This document shows, piece after piece, positions 9,432 to 18,621 of a DNA stretch of 64,000 bases. The stretch comes from Korobacter sp963703075 (GTDB lineage Bacteria; Acidobacteriota; Terriglobia; Terriglobales; Acidobacteriaceae), in assembly GCA_963703075.1 (NCBI GenBank), contig OY969786.1, positions 1,302,001 through 1,366,000 on the forward strand, in the 5' to 3' direction. Position numbers and translations under genes: made by a program. The notes beneath the pieces are model-generated. The model had not been told where the DNA came from. It did no database searches and saw nothing but the letters and a program-made list of their open reading frames with translations. The stretch's first letter is position 1. Every line of letters begins with the position of its first letter.

Positions 9432-11015
9432 TCAATTCCAGTGCTTCATCTCCGGCCAGACTTCCTGCAGATTCCACTTGAAACCGCGGCAGTGATAAAT
9501 CGGCAGCCATTCGTCGGGACGAGATAGCGGGTAGTCCGTGTGGCCGATGATCGAGTAGCTCGCACACTTCCTCTGCATGTTTTCCTCGTGACCTTCGCCC
9601 AGCACGATCATGCTTTCGCCCGTATATTGCCGTGGACCCCAGATCCAGTAATTCTGGTGATTGCCGATCGCCTTCGGTAGCCCGTACTTCGGCCCGAAGA
9701 AATCGATCGCTCCCCCGTCCCCATAGTTGTTGGCGAAAATCGCGGTCTTCTGTTGTTCTTCTGGAGAAAGCGTGTGGTAATACGCCGCAACGGTTTGGGC
9801 AATCTGTTCCCAACCGAACATATCCGCGTAAATTTGCGGAAGCTTGCCCTCTTTGGCGTGCTCAAACTTCTGCTGCTGGATGCCCATCTTTTGTTCGTAG
9901 GAGAGAAATGTTTCAACCGGCAAAATCGGAAGAATCAGCGGCGCATAAATTCCGCTGATCGCGGCGATGATCAGGGCGAGTACCGGCTTTGCCCAAACCA
10001 GCGACCTCCGCCGTGTCGCCAAATCCATCCCCACCGCGCCGCCCGCAAACATCATCGGATAGACCGCCGCCAGGTAGTACATCTTGCCGTGCAGCGCCAT
10101 CATGACCAGCAGGAAGACGACATACGCCGATCCCAGCGCGCGAAAGCTGCGGCCCGCGCGGGTGAACGCGAAGATCACCGCGGCAATCACGAGAATACCG
10201 GTCCCGTACCCGATCATCTCGGCCTGGGCCTTGAGAAATGCCAGCGGCGGAAGGGAAATATCGCGCCCGCTTTCGCGCACGTTGTGCATCAACTGCAGGA
10301 AAGGGAATTGGTGGTGCCACTGCCAGAGGAAATTCGGCAGCGCGATCACCGCCGCCACCACGCACGCCAGCCAGAACCAGCGTTGCCGCAAACTCACGCG
10401 CAACGGAGTCAGGACGATTCCCACCAGCAGCCCTACCACCCAGAAAGCAATCCCGTACTTGTTCAGCACTGCGACGCCGACCAGCGCTCCCACCGTCAGC
10501 CAGAGACGTTGGTTGCCGGTCTTCTCAATTCGTACCACGCAAAGCGCGATCCCCGTCCATAACAGCGGGTCGAAGGCATTCATTGTGAACAGGTGCCCGA
10601 AGGCCAACCCGACGGGGCAGAGCAGTGTCGCCAGCGCGGCCAGGAACATCGCCCACCGCCGGCCGCCGAGTTCGCGCGCCAAACGCCCCGCCAGCACAAT
10701 CGCCCCCGCGTGCGCCAGCGCCGGCAGCAATCGCAGTGCGTAGAGCGAGGTTCCAATCGTGTGCTCGAGTAGCCACGCGACCCACCCAATCAGCGGCGGT
10801 TGGTCCACGTATCCCCACGCCGGATGCTCGCCGCAGGCCAGGTAATACAACTCGTCGCGAAAATAGCCGTATTGTGGCCCGGCAACCGCATACAGAATCA
10901 AACGCACGCAGGCGAGATACAGGACGATGGCTTCGCCAGAGGTCCAGCGGTTCGCAACCTTTTCTCGTTGATCTTCTTGCGATAGGACGGCGATGGGCAT
11001 TCCGGAACTCATCAT
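9432..11015 (-). CDS. GT-C family membrane glycosyltransferase (GT39/ArnT-PMT type)
   Basis: The product of about 527 residues has many hydrophobic segments and an early motif YGYFRDELYYLACGEHPAWGY, with the acidic pair in the first extracytoplasmic loop that GT39/ArnT-like enzymes use to take sugars from polyprenyl-phosphate donors. PPLIGWVAWLLEH and RLLPALAHAGAIVLAGRLAREL follow as in PMT_2 members. The C-terminal 150 residues form a soluble periplasmic domain. The frame is open further upstream (to 11093), but that would overlap the next gene, so a start among ATG 11015, 11012 and 11000 is more likely. Acceptor unknown. Confidence 0.85.
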   Translation of the reverse strand: MMSSGMPIAVLSQEDQREKVANRWTSGEAIVLYLACVRLILYAVAGPQYGYFRDELYYLACGEHPAWGYVDQPPLIGWVAWLLEHTIGTSLYALRLLPALAHAGAIVLAGRLARELGGRRWAMFLAALATLLCPVGLAFGHLFTMNAFDPLLWTGIALCVVRIEKTGNQRLWLTVGALVGVAVLNKYGIAFWVVGLLVGIVLTPLRVSLRQRWFWLACVVAAVIALPNFLWQWHHQFPFLQLMHNVRESGRDISLPPLAFLKAQAEMIGYGTGILVIAAVIFAFTRAGRSFRALGSAYVVFLLVMMALHGKMYYLAAVYPMMFAGGAVGMDLATRRRSLVWAKPVLALIIAAISGIYAPLILPILPVETFLSYEQKMGIQQQKFEHAKEGKLPQIYADMFGWEQIAQTVAAYYHTLSPEEQQKTAIFANNYGDGGAIDFFGPKYGLPKAIGNHQNYWIWGPRQYTGESMIVLGEGHEENMQRKCASYSIIGHTDYPLSRPDEWLPIYHCRGFKWNLQEVWPEMKHWN

Positions 11016-11082
11016 CTCAAATACGCGCGGATGCCGCGCAAGGTTCCACGCACCGGTAGGTCCCCGACCTGGACTGCGGCCT

Positions 11083-11643
11083 TCACTGCGCACTACACTC
11101 CGCGAAGGTCATGTTCTCGGCTTTGCTGTGGGTGCGCCGCTTGAACTGCTGGAATAACTCAGAGTACGAGCCGGTGATGTACTGATCTTCATCAATCCCG
11201 AGCAGCTTGGCGACGCTGTCGATCCACTCCGCTTCACCCTCGATCTCCCCGAAATCGCCAATCGGGGTATGGTCGAGCACCACGTCGCCCTTTCCGTCTG
11301 TCCACTCGGAACGAAACTTCTCGTACCGAAAGATCGGTGCAAGACCCAGCGATTCGAAGATCGTTGCCAGTTGCTGCCCGTCGCCGATGGAAGTCTCCGT
11401 CTCCACTCGCGTCTTGTGTTTGCCCGCGTTGCCCTTGGCTTTATGCGTGACCTTCCACTTCTCGCCAAACGACCGGATGCGCAGCAGTTCGCCCTTCTTG
11501 CGCAGGGTGAGTCCCGGAAAATCGTAGAGCGTATTGACCTCCCGGGTCGATGGCGTTTTCTCCTTGAACCCATGGGCGCGAAGCTTCGCCTCGACCGCGG
11601 TACGGTCGTGAAGAGCAAACTTGATTTCAACCTCGTTCGGCAT
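11083..11643 (-). CDS. CYTH domain protein (CyaB-like class IV adenylyl cyclase / triphosphatase fold)
   Basis: From ATG 11641-11643 the product is 186 residues and begins MPNEVEIKFAL, which contains the ExExK motif that defines the CYTH triphosphate tunnel. LRKKGELLRIRSF, WKVTHKAKG and KTRVETET supply the basic and acidic tunnel residues, and GDFGEIEGE lies near the end. The family includes CyaB adenylyl cyclases, thiamine triphosphatases and inorganic triphosphatases; activity cannot be chosen from sequence alone. The frame is open further upstream but the ExExK motif marks the natural N-terminus. Confidence 0.85.
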   Translation of the reverse strand: MPNEVEIKFALHDRTAVEAKLRAHGFKEKTPSTREVNTLYDFPGLTLRKKGELLRIRSFGEKWKVTHKAKGNAGKHKTRVETETSIGDGQQLATIFESLGLAPIFRYEKFRSEWTDGKGDVVLDHTPIGDFGEIEGEAEWIDSVAKLLGIDEDQYITGSYSELFQQFKRRTHSKAENMTFAECSAQ

Positions 11644-11672
11644 GCCGATGAGTATAAATGCGACCTTCCGCC

Positions 11673-11915
11673 CTACGTTTCGGACGGTCCGGCGCACTTA
11701 TGTTCGCGCGTGTGGGCAGCCAGCCGCTCTACCGCGGTGCTGTAAACCTCGTTCCACCGCTTGATGCTGTTGCGCCGCCGCCGGAGAGTATCGGGAGAGT
11801 CCGCCGCCCTCGCAAGAATGTCGTTCGCCTTACGCAGCCCCAGCGATAGCGCATCCAGCTCTTTACGGAGCCGTTGCAGGACTTCGCACTGCGGATTGGC
11901 AGGATCGCGGCTCAT
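11673..11915 (-). CDS. Small helical protein, unknown function
   Basis: An 80-residue product between two same-strand genes. It is charged and likely forms one or two helices (QRLRKELDALSLGLRKANDILARAA, with leucine spacing of a coiled coil). I recognise no family. There is no clear ribosome binding site before ATG 11915. It may be a real small protein, given the good fit between flanking genes and normal composition, but a chance frame cannot be excluded. Confidence 0.45.
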   Translation of the reverse strand: MSRDPANPQCEVLQRLRKELDALSLGLRKANDILARAADSPDTLRRRRNSIKRWNEVYSTAVERLAAHTREHKCAGPSET

Positions 11916-11971
11916 CGTGAAGTTGGGTTGGATGCTGGTTGTTTCCGGAGAGTTAGTTTGGAAATGCGGAG

Positions 11972-13003
11972 CTACTTTTCGCGCTCCACCACGAATTCCG
12001 GTACCCAGAGCAGGGCACGCTTGGACTCGGAGTCAGGAAAGCGTTCAATCGCGGACTTGGCCTGCACCGCGAACTCATTGGCCCGCAGCAAGGCGGTCTC
12101 TACCGAGTCGTAGCGCTTGAGCACGTCGAGAATGTCCTGGTGGTGAACGCTGACGAACCCCGCTTCGCGCATCACGGTTTCAATCGTCTGCCGCTCGCGA
12201 TCGGTGCAGTGCTCCAGCGCGTCGATCACCGCCATCGTAACTTTTCCTTCGCGCAGGTCGCTGCCCACCGGCTTCCCGAGCACCTCTTCGCTCGCTGTGA
12301 GATCGAGTACGTCGTCCACAATCTGGAAAGCCATGCCCACACAATGCCCGTACTCACCTAGCTTATCGATCTCTTCGGGAGTGGCGCCGCCGAGAATGCC
12401 TCCCAGCCGCATGCACACCGAGAACAGGCACGCCGTCTTGCGGTAAATCAGGTCAAAATGTTCCTGCAGGGAAATGAGCTTGCCGAGTTTCTCGATCTGC
12501 AGCAGCTCACCCTCGACCATCTTCTGCGTGAGCTCGATCAGAGTATCGAGGATGGCGAAGTTGCGTTCCGCAACCGCCACTTTAAACGCCTGCATGTAGA
12601 GCCAGTCGCCCGCCAGCACGCACTTTGAGTTGCCCCATTGCGTGTTTGCCGAGGGCCGGCCGCGGCGGATCTGGGCATCGTCAATGATGTCGTCGTGCAC
12701 CAGCGTTGCAGTGTGGATGATCTCTACCACCGCGCCCAGGCGGATCGCCCCCTGCCCCCGGTAATCCATCATTTTGGCGCTCAGCAGCAGCAGGGCGGGC
12801 CGAATGCGCTTGCCCCCGCCGTTGCGGAGGTATTCGCCAATCTGGGTAATGGCCGCAACGTTGGAAACCGTGTCGCGTCCGAACTCACGTTCGATGGCCA
12901 GCAGATCTTCGCTGATCAGCTCGAACACTTCCTTCACGGATTTTGTCGCTGGACTGTTCAACCCCGGCTCACAGTGAAGCGGAAACTGTTTTTCGTGCTG
13001 CAA
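11972..13003 (-). CDS. Trans-polyprenyl diphosphate synthase (octaprenyl/heptaprenyl type)
   Basis: The 343-residue product has the all-trans isoprenyl synthase fingerprint: GGGKRIRPAL, the first Asp-rich motif VHDDIIDDA (Asp104, 105, 108) and the second FQIVDDVLDL. KPVGSDLREGK is also typical. It extends farnesyl diphosphate with isopentenyl diphosphate to make the side chain of menaquinone or ubiquinone; chain length cannot be read safely. The start appears to be TTG 13003, four bases after the yajQ stop, so the two genes form an operon. Confidence 0.93.
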   Translation of the reverse strand: MQHEKQFPLHCEPGLNSPATKSVKEVFELISEDLLAIEREFGRDTVSNVAAITQIGEYLRNGGGKRIRPALLLLSAKMMDYRGQGAIRLGAVVEIIHTATLVHDDIIDDAQIRRGRPSANTQWGNSKCVLAGDWLYMQAFKVAVAERNFAILDTLIELTQKMVEGELLQIEKLGKLISLQEHFDLIYRKTACLFSVCMRLGGILGGATPEEIDKLGEYGHCVGMAFQIVDDVLDLTASEEVLGKPVGSDLREGKVTMAVIDALEHCTDRERQTIETVMREAGFVSVHHQDILDVLKRYDSVETALLRANEFAVQAKSAIERFPDSESKRALLWVPEFVVEREK

Positions 13004-13007
13004 CCGC

Positions 13008-13502
13008 CTAGGTGGAGCGGTAGTTCGTGAACTGTACGTCGATGCCGAAATCCTTGTTCTTGATCAGCGCAATCACCTCCTGCAGCGTGTCCCGGTCCTT
13101 GCTGCTCACCCGGACCGTGTCTCCCTGGATCGATGCTTGCGCCTTCTTCTTCGAATCTTTAATGACCCGGACAATCTCTTTCGCCTTCTCGCCCGGAATC
13201 CCCTGCTGCATGGTGATCTTCTGCCGCACCGTCGTCGAGGCCGCCGGTTCCACCGTGCCGTAGGTCAGCCCCTTCAACGGCACCCCGCGCTTCACCAGCT
13301 TGCCTTGCAGGATGTCGGTTACCGCCTTGAGCTTGTATTCGTCAGACGAATGCAGCTCGATCGCATCCTTTTCCAGTTTGATCTCCGACTTCGTGTCTTT
13401 CAAATCGAAGCGCGTGTGGATCTCTTTGATCGCCTGCTGGATGGCGTTGCTGACCTCCTGGAGGTCGATCTTGCTCACGATATCGAACGAGTTCTCGGCC
13501 AT
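13008..13502 (-). CDS. YajQ family nucleotide-binding protein
   Basis: From ATG 13502 the 164-residue product starts MAENSFDIVSKIDLQEVSNA and ends FGIDVQFTNYR, both hallmark ends of the YajQ family (two ferredoxin-like domains). Some members bind cyclic-di-GMP and others tRNA or GTP. The reading frame is open further upstream but only through repeat DNA. It is the first gene of a two-gene unit with the polyprenyl synthase downstream. Confidence 0.93.
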   Translation of the reverse strand: MAENSFDIVSKIDLQEVSNAIQQAIKEIHTRFDLKDTKSEIKLEKDAIELHSSDEYKLKAVTDILQGKLVKRGVPLKGLTYGTVEPAASTTVRQKITMQQGIPGEKAKEIVRVIKDSKKKAQASIQGDTVRVSSKDRDTLQEVIALIKNKDFGIDVQFTNYRST

Positions 13503-13604
13503 GAAACAGTAGTGTACGGCAAACCCCACATTTGCGCCTACCCGAGCGTCCGGCGGGACGCGCTCGGCAGCGTGGTCCGCTCTCCCACCTCGTTGCTCTA
13601 CCTC

Positions 13605-13815
13605 GTCATTGCGAGGAGGGCAAACTCTCCAATCCTCGTCGATCCACCTTGTCATCGCGAGGAGGGCAGACTCTCCAATCCTCGTCGATCCATCTTGTCA
13701 TTGCGAAGAGGGCAAGCTCTCCAATCCTCGTCGATCCACCTTGTCATCGCTAGGAGGGCAGACTCTCCACTCCTCGTCGCTCTCCCTTGTCATTGCGAGG
13801 AGGGCACCAGCCCGA
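13605..13815 (+). repeat. 46-bp tandem repeat, four full units plus a partial fifth
   Basis: Units begin with GTCATTGCGAGGAGG or GTCATCGCGAGGAGG at 13605, 13651, 13697, 13743 and 13789, exactly 46 bp apart. Each continues GGGCAxACTCTCCAATCCTCGTCGATCC with a few substitutions. The last unit departs into GACGCGGCAATCT, the end of the dispersed repeat widely seen in bacterial genomes in the form GTCATTGCGAGGAG...CGGCAATCT. The block fills most of the gap between yajQ and tatD. It has no spacers and so is not a CRISPR array. Confidence 0.9.
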
Positions 13816-13897
13816 CGCGGCAATCTGCTGTTCTTCGTGATAGCTATAAACATCGCGCCGCCAACGAGCCAGCGCAAAGCGCGATTCGCTTTTTAAG

Positions 13898-13987
13898 CCC
13901 GGGGCGATGAGCCCCGGGAATCGCGAGCCCGAAGAAAAAGCCCCTTCAAGGGCGGCAGACCTTTAAAGCCGAGGCGGCGAGCCTCGG
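13898..13987. repeat. Pair of GC-rich palindromes at the 3' end of tatD
   Basis: CCCGGGGC (13898-13905) pairs with GCCCCGGG (13911-13918), and CCGAGGC (13969-13975) pairs with GCCTCGG (13981-13987), each with a five-base loop. A smaller GCCCC-TTCA-AGGGC hairpin lies between them. The last one overlaps the tatD C-terminal codons. They may end transcription of tatD or be REP-like elements; the T-run expected of a terminator is weak. Confidence 0.65.
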
Positions 13988-14781
13988 TGACTCTCAATCC
14001 CAAAGAAACGGTAGAAATTCTCCGTCGTCGCCCGCCCAACATCCTCCGGGCTTAAGTTCCTGACCTGCGCGATGTACCCCGCCGTCTCCCTCACAAACGC
14101 CGGCTCATTCCGTTCTCCCCGATGCGGCACCGGCGCCAGGTAAGGCGAATCCGTCTCGATCAGCATCCGCTCCAGCGGGCACAGCATCGCGGCCTCCCGA
14201 ATGTTCTGCGCCTTCGGAAAGGTCACATTCCCGGCGAAAGACAACAAGAATCCAATGTCAAGCGACCTGCGCGCCTGCTCCGCATTTCCCGTGAAGCAAT
14301 GCATCACGCCCTGCCGTCCCGTCCAGTGCTCTTTCAGCAGCCGAAACAGATCGTCCCATGCATCGCTCTCGCTCTTTTGCGAAGGCCGGCAATGAATCAC
14401 AATCGGCAGATCGGCAGCCTTGGCCAGCTCGAGTTGCTCAACGAAGACGCGCTGCTGCACCTCGCGCGGCGAGTGGTCGTACCAATAATCCAACCCGATC
14501 TCACCCCACGCCACGATCTTCGAATCTTCCGCCCACGCCGCTAGTTGCTGCAAATTGGCCTCCGTCGCCAACCGCGCCTCATGCGGATGTACGCCTACCG
14601 TGGCGTGCATCCAGTCATGCTCCCGCGCCAGTCGCAGCGCGCAGTCAGCCGTCTCCGGTCCGTCACCATTGCCAATCAGCAGCAGGTGTTCGACGCCCGC
14701 TGCCCGGGCGCGCGCCAGCACCGCATCGCGGTCCCCGTCGAACTTCGGACCATCCAGGTGGCAATGGGAATCTACGAACAT
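13963..14781 (-). CDS. tatD: TatD family metal-dependent DNase
   Basis: The 272-residue product starts MFVDSHCHLD, with the HxH metal site, and has VGVHPHEA, GEIGLDYWYDHS (metal-binding Glu), LPIVIHCR, VMHCFTG and the closing LIETDSPYLAPVPHRG. This is the amidohydrolase-fold nuclease linked to 3'-5' DNA or RNA trimming. It lies downstream of metG on the same strand with a 106-bp gap holding short repeats (a CCTGACCCCTGA unit twice at about 14857-14880). Its last codons lie in a palindrome. Confidence 0.93.
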   Translation of the reverse strand: MFVDSHCHLDGPKFDGDRDAVLARARAAGVEHLLLIGNGDGPETADCALRLAREHDWMHATVGVHPHEARLATEANLQQLAAWAEDSKIVAWGEIGLDYWYDHSPREVQQRVFVEQLELAKAADLPIVIHCRPSQKSESDAWDDLFRLLKEHWTGRQGVMHCFTGNAEQARRSLDIGFLLSFAGNVTFPKAQNIREAAMLCPLERMLIETDSPYLAPVPHRGERNEPAFVRETAGYIAQVRNLSPEDVGRATTENFYRFFGIESHRGSPPRL

Positions 14782-14887
14782 TCGAGCCCTTGGGTTTCCG
14801 GTGTGAGGTCTTAGGTTTCAGGTGCCAACGATCTCCGGTCACGAATCTCAAAACCTGACCCCTGATACCTGACCCCTGAAACCTCAT

Positions 14888-16933
14888 CTACTTCAGCCTC
14901 GCCCCAATCGGCACATCTTCATGGAACCCCGCCAGCACCGGAATCCCGCCCTCCAGCGAAGCCGCAACGATCATGCCATTCGATTCCAGTCCCCGCAGCT
15001 TGCGCGGCGCCAGGTTCGCCACGATCACAACTTTGCGGCCCACCAGCTTTTCCGGATCGTAAGCCAGCGCAATCCCCGCTACGATTTGCCGCACCTCGAA
15101 GCCAAGGTCCACTTCCAGGCGCAGCAACTTGTCCGCGCCCTTCACCTTCTCCGCCGTCTTGATCACCGCCACCCGCAAGTCGATCTTCGCGAAATCGTCA
15201 ATCGTGATCTGCGGAGCCAGCGGCGTATACCCACTTGCGGCCGTTCCCTCCGCTGCTGCCGTCGGCTGCGCCGCACTGCCACTCCCCGACGAGGCGTCGG
15301 CTGCTCCCGCGGTTGCCGCGGCGGCTTCTGATTTCTGTTCAGACGCCGCAATGCGCTCCTGTTCCATCTGCTGCATCCTTTCGATTGTGCTCTTGTCCGC
15401 CCGGGGAAAGACCGCTTCCACCTTCCCAAGCTTTGTCCCGAGGCGAAGCTGCCCCCACTTGATGTCCGCCAGCTTGAACTTCTGGATGTCTCCCAGTCCG
15501 AGTTGTGCCCAGATTTTCGCCGTAGACTCGGGAATCACCGGGTGCGCCAGCGCCGTTACAATGCGCAGCGCTTCCGCCGAGGTATAGAGAACCGTGGCCA
15601 GCCGGGCGCGGCTCTGTTCGTCCTGCTTGTCGGCCAGCGCCCACGGCTCATTCTCCACAATGTACTTGTCGACCGCCGCCACCAGACCCCACGCGCTTTC
15701 GAGCGCCTTGGAAAGCTGGAACTGGTCGAACGCAGAACCGAATTCCTCGATCACGCGCGTCGCCGTCTTTGCGATAGCGTCATCCCCCGCCGTCCTCGAT
15801 GCCGTGCTCGATGGATACGGCACCTCGCCCTTGAAATAGCGCGTAATCATCGACAGCGTGCGGCTGGCAAGGTTACCAAGCCCGTTCGCCAGGTCGGAGT
15901 TGAATCGCTGTACCAGCGCGTCGAACGAGAACGAACCATCGTGCCCGAAGACAATCTCCCGCATCAGGAAGTAGCGCAGCGCATCGGCGCCGAGCACGTC
16001 GAGAATCGTCTCCGTGCGCACAATGTTTCCGCGCGACTTCGACATCTTGCTCTCTTCGAACAGCAGCCATCCGTGCGCGACAATGCTCTTGGGCAGCGGC
16101 AGTCCGGCCGCAATCAGGAACGCCGGCCAGTAAACGCAGTGGAAGCGGACGATCTCTTTTCCCACCATGTGCACATCGGCGGGCCAGAACTTGTCGTACA
16201 GCTTGGTATCGTCGTTCCCAAATCCCAGCGCCGTGATGTAGTTGCACAGCGCATCCAGCCACACGTAGATCACGTGCGCTTCATCGCCCGGTACCGGGAT
16301 GCCCCACTTGAACGTCGTGCGGCTGATCGACAAATCTTTCAGCCCACCGCGCACAAACGAAATCACCTCGTTGCGCCGCGCCTCCGGCCGAATGAAATTC
16401 GGATCGGATTCGTAAAGCTTCAGTAGCGGCTCCTGCATCGCCGACAGCTTGAAGAAGTAGTTTTCCTCTTCCACCGTTTCCGTCGTGCGCCCGCATATCG
16501 GACACGGCGCGCCCGGCGTCTCCACTTCCACGTACAACTCGTCGTACACGCAATATTGGCCGCTGTACTTGCTCTTGTAGATAGAGCCGCGGTCTTTGAG
16601 CAGGGTGAACATCGCCTGCACCCCGCGAATGTGCTCTTCATCGGTGGTGCGGATGAACTTGTCGTAGGTCAGCCCCATCCGGTCCCAAAGGGCGCGGAAC
16701 TCGGCGGAGACGTCATCCACGAACTGCTTGCACGACTTGCCGGAAGCGGTGGCCGAGCGCTCGATCTTCTGCCCGTGCTCGTCCGTCCCCGTCAGAAAGA
16801 ATGTGTCGATGCCGAGCATGCGCTTGCGCCGCGCGATCGCATCGCACACCACCGTCGTGTACGTGTGCCCAATGTGGGGACGCGCGTTGACGTAATAAAT
16901 CGGTGTGGTGATGTAGAACTTGCCGTTAGACAT
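14888..16933 (-). CDS. metG: Methionyl-tRNA synthetase with C-terminal tRNA-binding domain
   Basis: The 681-residue class I synthetase charges tRNA-Met. HIGH lies at residues 20-23 (ARPHIGHTYT), the zinc knuckle includes CPICG, and KMSKS appears in EESKMSKSRGN. After the anticodon-binding helices comes an Ala/Ser/Gly linker of low complexity (about residues 535-575) and then an EMAP II-like tRNA-binding domain (IDLRVAVIKTAEKVKGADK). The start ATG 16933 overlaps the larC stop by 8 bases, so metG is probably expressed with larC. Confidence 0.97.
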   Translation of the reverse strand: MSNGKFYITTPIYYVNARPHIGHTYTTVVCDAIARRKRMLGIDTFFLTGTDEHGQKIERSATASGKSCKQFVDDVSAEFRALWDRMGLTYDKFIRTTDEEHIRGVQAMFTLLKDRGSIYKSKYSGQYCVYDELYVEVETPGAPCPICGRTTETVEEENYFFKLSAMQEPLLKLYESDPNFIRPEARRNEVISFVRGGLKDLSISRTTFKWGIPVPGDEAHVIYVWLDALCNYITALGFGNDDTKLYDKFWPADVHMVGKEIVRFHCVYWPAFLIAAGLPLPKSIVAHGWLLFEESKMSKSRGNIVRTETILDVLGADALRYFLMREIVFGHDGSFSFDALVQRFNSDLANGLGNLASRTLSMITRYFKGEVPYPSSTASRTAGDDAIAKTATRVIEEFGSAFDQFQLSKALESAWGLVAAVDKYIVENEPWALADKQDEQSRARLATVLYTSAEALRIVTALAHPVIPESTAKIWAQLGLGDIQKFKLADIKWGQLRLGTKLGKVEAVFPRADKSTIERMQQMEQERIAASEQKSEAAAATAGAADASSGSGSAAQPTAAAEGTAASGYTPLAPQITIDDFAKIDLRVAVIKTAEKVKGADKLLRLEVDLGFEVRQIVAGIALAYDPEKLVGRKVVIVANLAPRKLRGLESNGMIVAASLEGGIPVLAGFHEDVPIGARLK

Positions 16934-18341
16934 GGGTGTGACTCGGGTGAAGTTCCAGGTACAAGCGGATCGCCTCCTGCATCACAGCCTTCAACGGCAC
17001 GCCGTTCTGTTCGGCAATGCGACGGCAGTCTTCATATTCCGGCGCGTAATTGCTCACGCTGCCATTCATTTGCGCAATCTTCATGCGGATCTCGCCCCAC
17101 TGCGTCTTGACCGCCTCATGCCGTCGCGGCAACACGAAGCGTTTTTCCCGACGTGTGCGAATCCCAATCGTCGAGGTCTCGCGAAACACCAGGTGGGCGA
17201 TCGCTTCCGCATTTTCTGGTTTGGCAAGCAGGGTAATCAGTGTGCCCGGCCGGCCTTTCTTCATCTGCACCGGCGTCGCAAAAACATCCAGCGCTCCCGC
17301 CGCCAGGGCCTGTTCGGCCACATAGCCAAATAGCTGCGGGTTTAAATCGTCGATGTTCGCTTCGAGCACTGTGACCTCGTCCAAAGGCAGCTCCTGCCTC
17401 GATTCTTGCACCGTCGCGCTCTCCCCGAATGTGATTCGCAGCACATTGGCATGTCCTTTGAAGTTGCGGGAGCCCGCGCCATAACCGGTCTGCCCGATCG
17501 TCATCGCCGGCATCGGTCCAAAGCTATGCGCCAGGGTCTTCACGATGGCCGCTCCCGTCGGCGTCACCAGTTCCTTCTGAATTTCCCCGGAAAAAACCGG
17601 CGCGCCCTTCAGCAGCTCAACCGTCGCCGGCGCCGGAACAGGGAACGTCCCATGCGCGCACACCACGGTTCCTCCACCCACATTCAATGGTGAGCAGACG
17701 AAGCGCTCGACGTTCAGCGCCTCCGCGCCCACGGCTCCGCAAACAATGTCGACGATTGCATCCACCGCCCCAACCTCGTGAAAGTGGATTGTCTCTACCG
17801 GCACATTGTGGATCTTCGCCTCGGCCGCGCCCAACGCCTCAAAGATGGCCGTAGCCGTCTGCTTCGCCTTCGCGCTGATCGCGCTCTCCGCGATGATCTT
17901 CTTGATTTCGGTCAGATGCCGGCCATGCCCATGTTCTTCATTTCTTGTCATCCTGAGCGAAGAATCGGCAGACTGTTGCCGATTCGCAGTCGAAGGATCT
18001 TGCGTCTGGTTTTCCTCATCATGGGCGTGCGAATGCGCATGCACCGTTCCATCCTCATGGCGATGTTCATGGCTGTGGCTATGCCCATGCTGGTCCGAGT
18101 GCACATGGTGCGCCGGCTGCGCTGCCTCCCGCGGCCGATCCGGCTCCCCGTTAATCACCACATCGACCTTGGTCGATGTGATCCCACTGCGGTCGACCTT
18201 GGAAATCTGCAGCTCCGCGCCCAGGTTCAGGGCCCGCGTGGTCTCATGCAGCAGTGAGGCGGGAACTCCGGCGTCGACAAGTGCGCCGAGAAACATATCT
18301 CCGCTGATGCCGGAGAAGCATTCAATGTAGGCGATGCGCAT
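16926..18341 (-). CDS. larC: Nickel-pincer cofactor biosynthesis protein LarC (full-length, fused)
   Basis: LarC inserts nickel into the pyridinium-dithiodicarboxylate nucleotide cofactor of lactate racemase and relatives. The 471-residue product starts IAYIECFSGISGDMFLGALVDAG and keeps VETIHFHEVGAVDAIVDIVG-type sequence and ELVTPTGAAI, as in LarC. In lactobacilli LarC is made by a frameshift between two frames; here it is one frame. A His-rich linker (about residues 80-110, HGHSHSHEHRHED) may bind nickel. Directly after it, residues about 114-132 are encoded by a dispersed DNA repeat at 17946-18000. No larA, larB or larE is in the window. Confidence 0.92.
   Translation of the reverse strand: MRIAYIECFSGISGDMFLGALVDAGVPASLLHETTRALNLGAELQISKVDRSGITSTKVDVVINGEPDRPREAAQPAHHVHSDQHGHSHSHEHRHEDGTVHAHSHAHDEENQTQDPSTANRQQSADSSLRMTRNEEHGHGRHLTEIKKIIAESAISAKAKQTATAIFEALGAAEAKIHNVPVETIHFHEVGAVDAIVDIVCGAVGAEALNVERFVCSPLNVGGGTVVCAHGTFPVPAPATVELLKGAPVFSGEIQKELVTPTGAAIVKTLAHSFGPMPAMTIGQTGYGAGSRNFKGHANVLRITFGESATVQESRQELPLDEVTVLEANIDDLNPQLFGYVAEQALAAGALDVFATPVQMKKGRPGTLITLLAKPENAEAIAHLVFRETSTIGIRTRREKRFVLPRRHEAVKTQWGEIRMKIAQMNGSVSNYAPEYEDCRRIAEQNGVPLKAVMQEAIRLYLELHPSHTHV
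17946..18000 (+). repeat. Dispersed REP-like repeat inside the larC reading frame
   Basis: The plus strand reads TGTCATCCTGAGCGAAGAAT at the start and GCAGTCGAAGGATCT at the end, the form of a short repeat common between genes in many bacteria. Here it lies within larC and is translated in frame (DPSTANRQQSADSSLRMTR). A related element, inverted, lies at 63769-63818. Confidence 0.8.
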
Positions 18342-18621
18342 GAGGTTGAACCAGGGCCGTCCGTTCTCTTCCGCAGGGCTGGGGCTGCGTGCAATCCTTC
18401 ATCGTAGGGCAGCGCTGCACTTGGGGTCAAACCGCGCGCTTTGTTACAATCGCTGTTTCTTCAGCAGTTTACGTTCGTTTCCTGAGTCGCGCGAAGTTGC
18501 TACGACCGCGAAGGGCTAAGCACACCGTCGCTATCGCCCAAGGCGGTTCAGAGAGAGGTTCGCGCATAAGCAGACTGCTGAACCGCCATCACTCCAGTCG
18601 CACAGCGACGGAATGAAATAG

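Noticed and set aside
13605..13815. CRISPR array
   Set aside because: Units are directly abutting 46-bp repeats with no unique spacers and no cas genes nearby.
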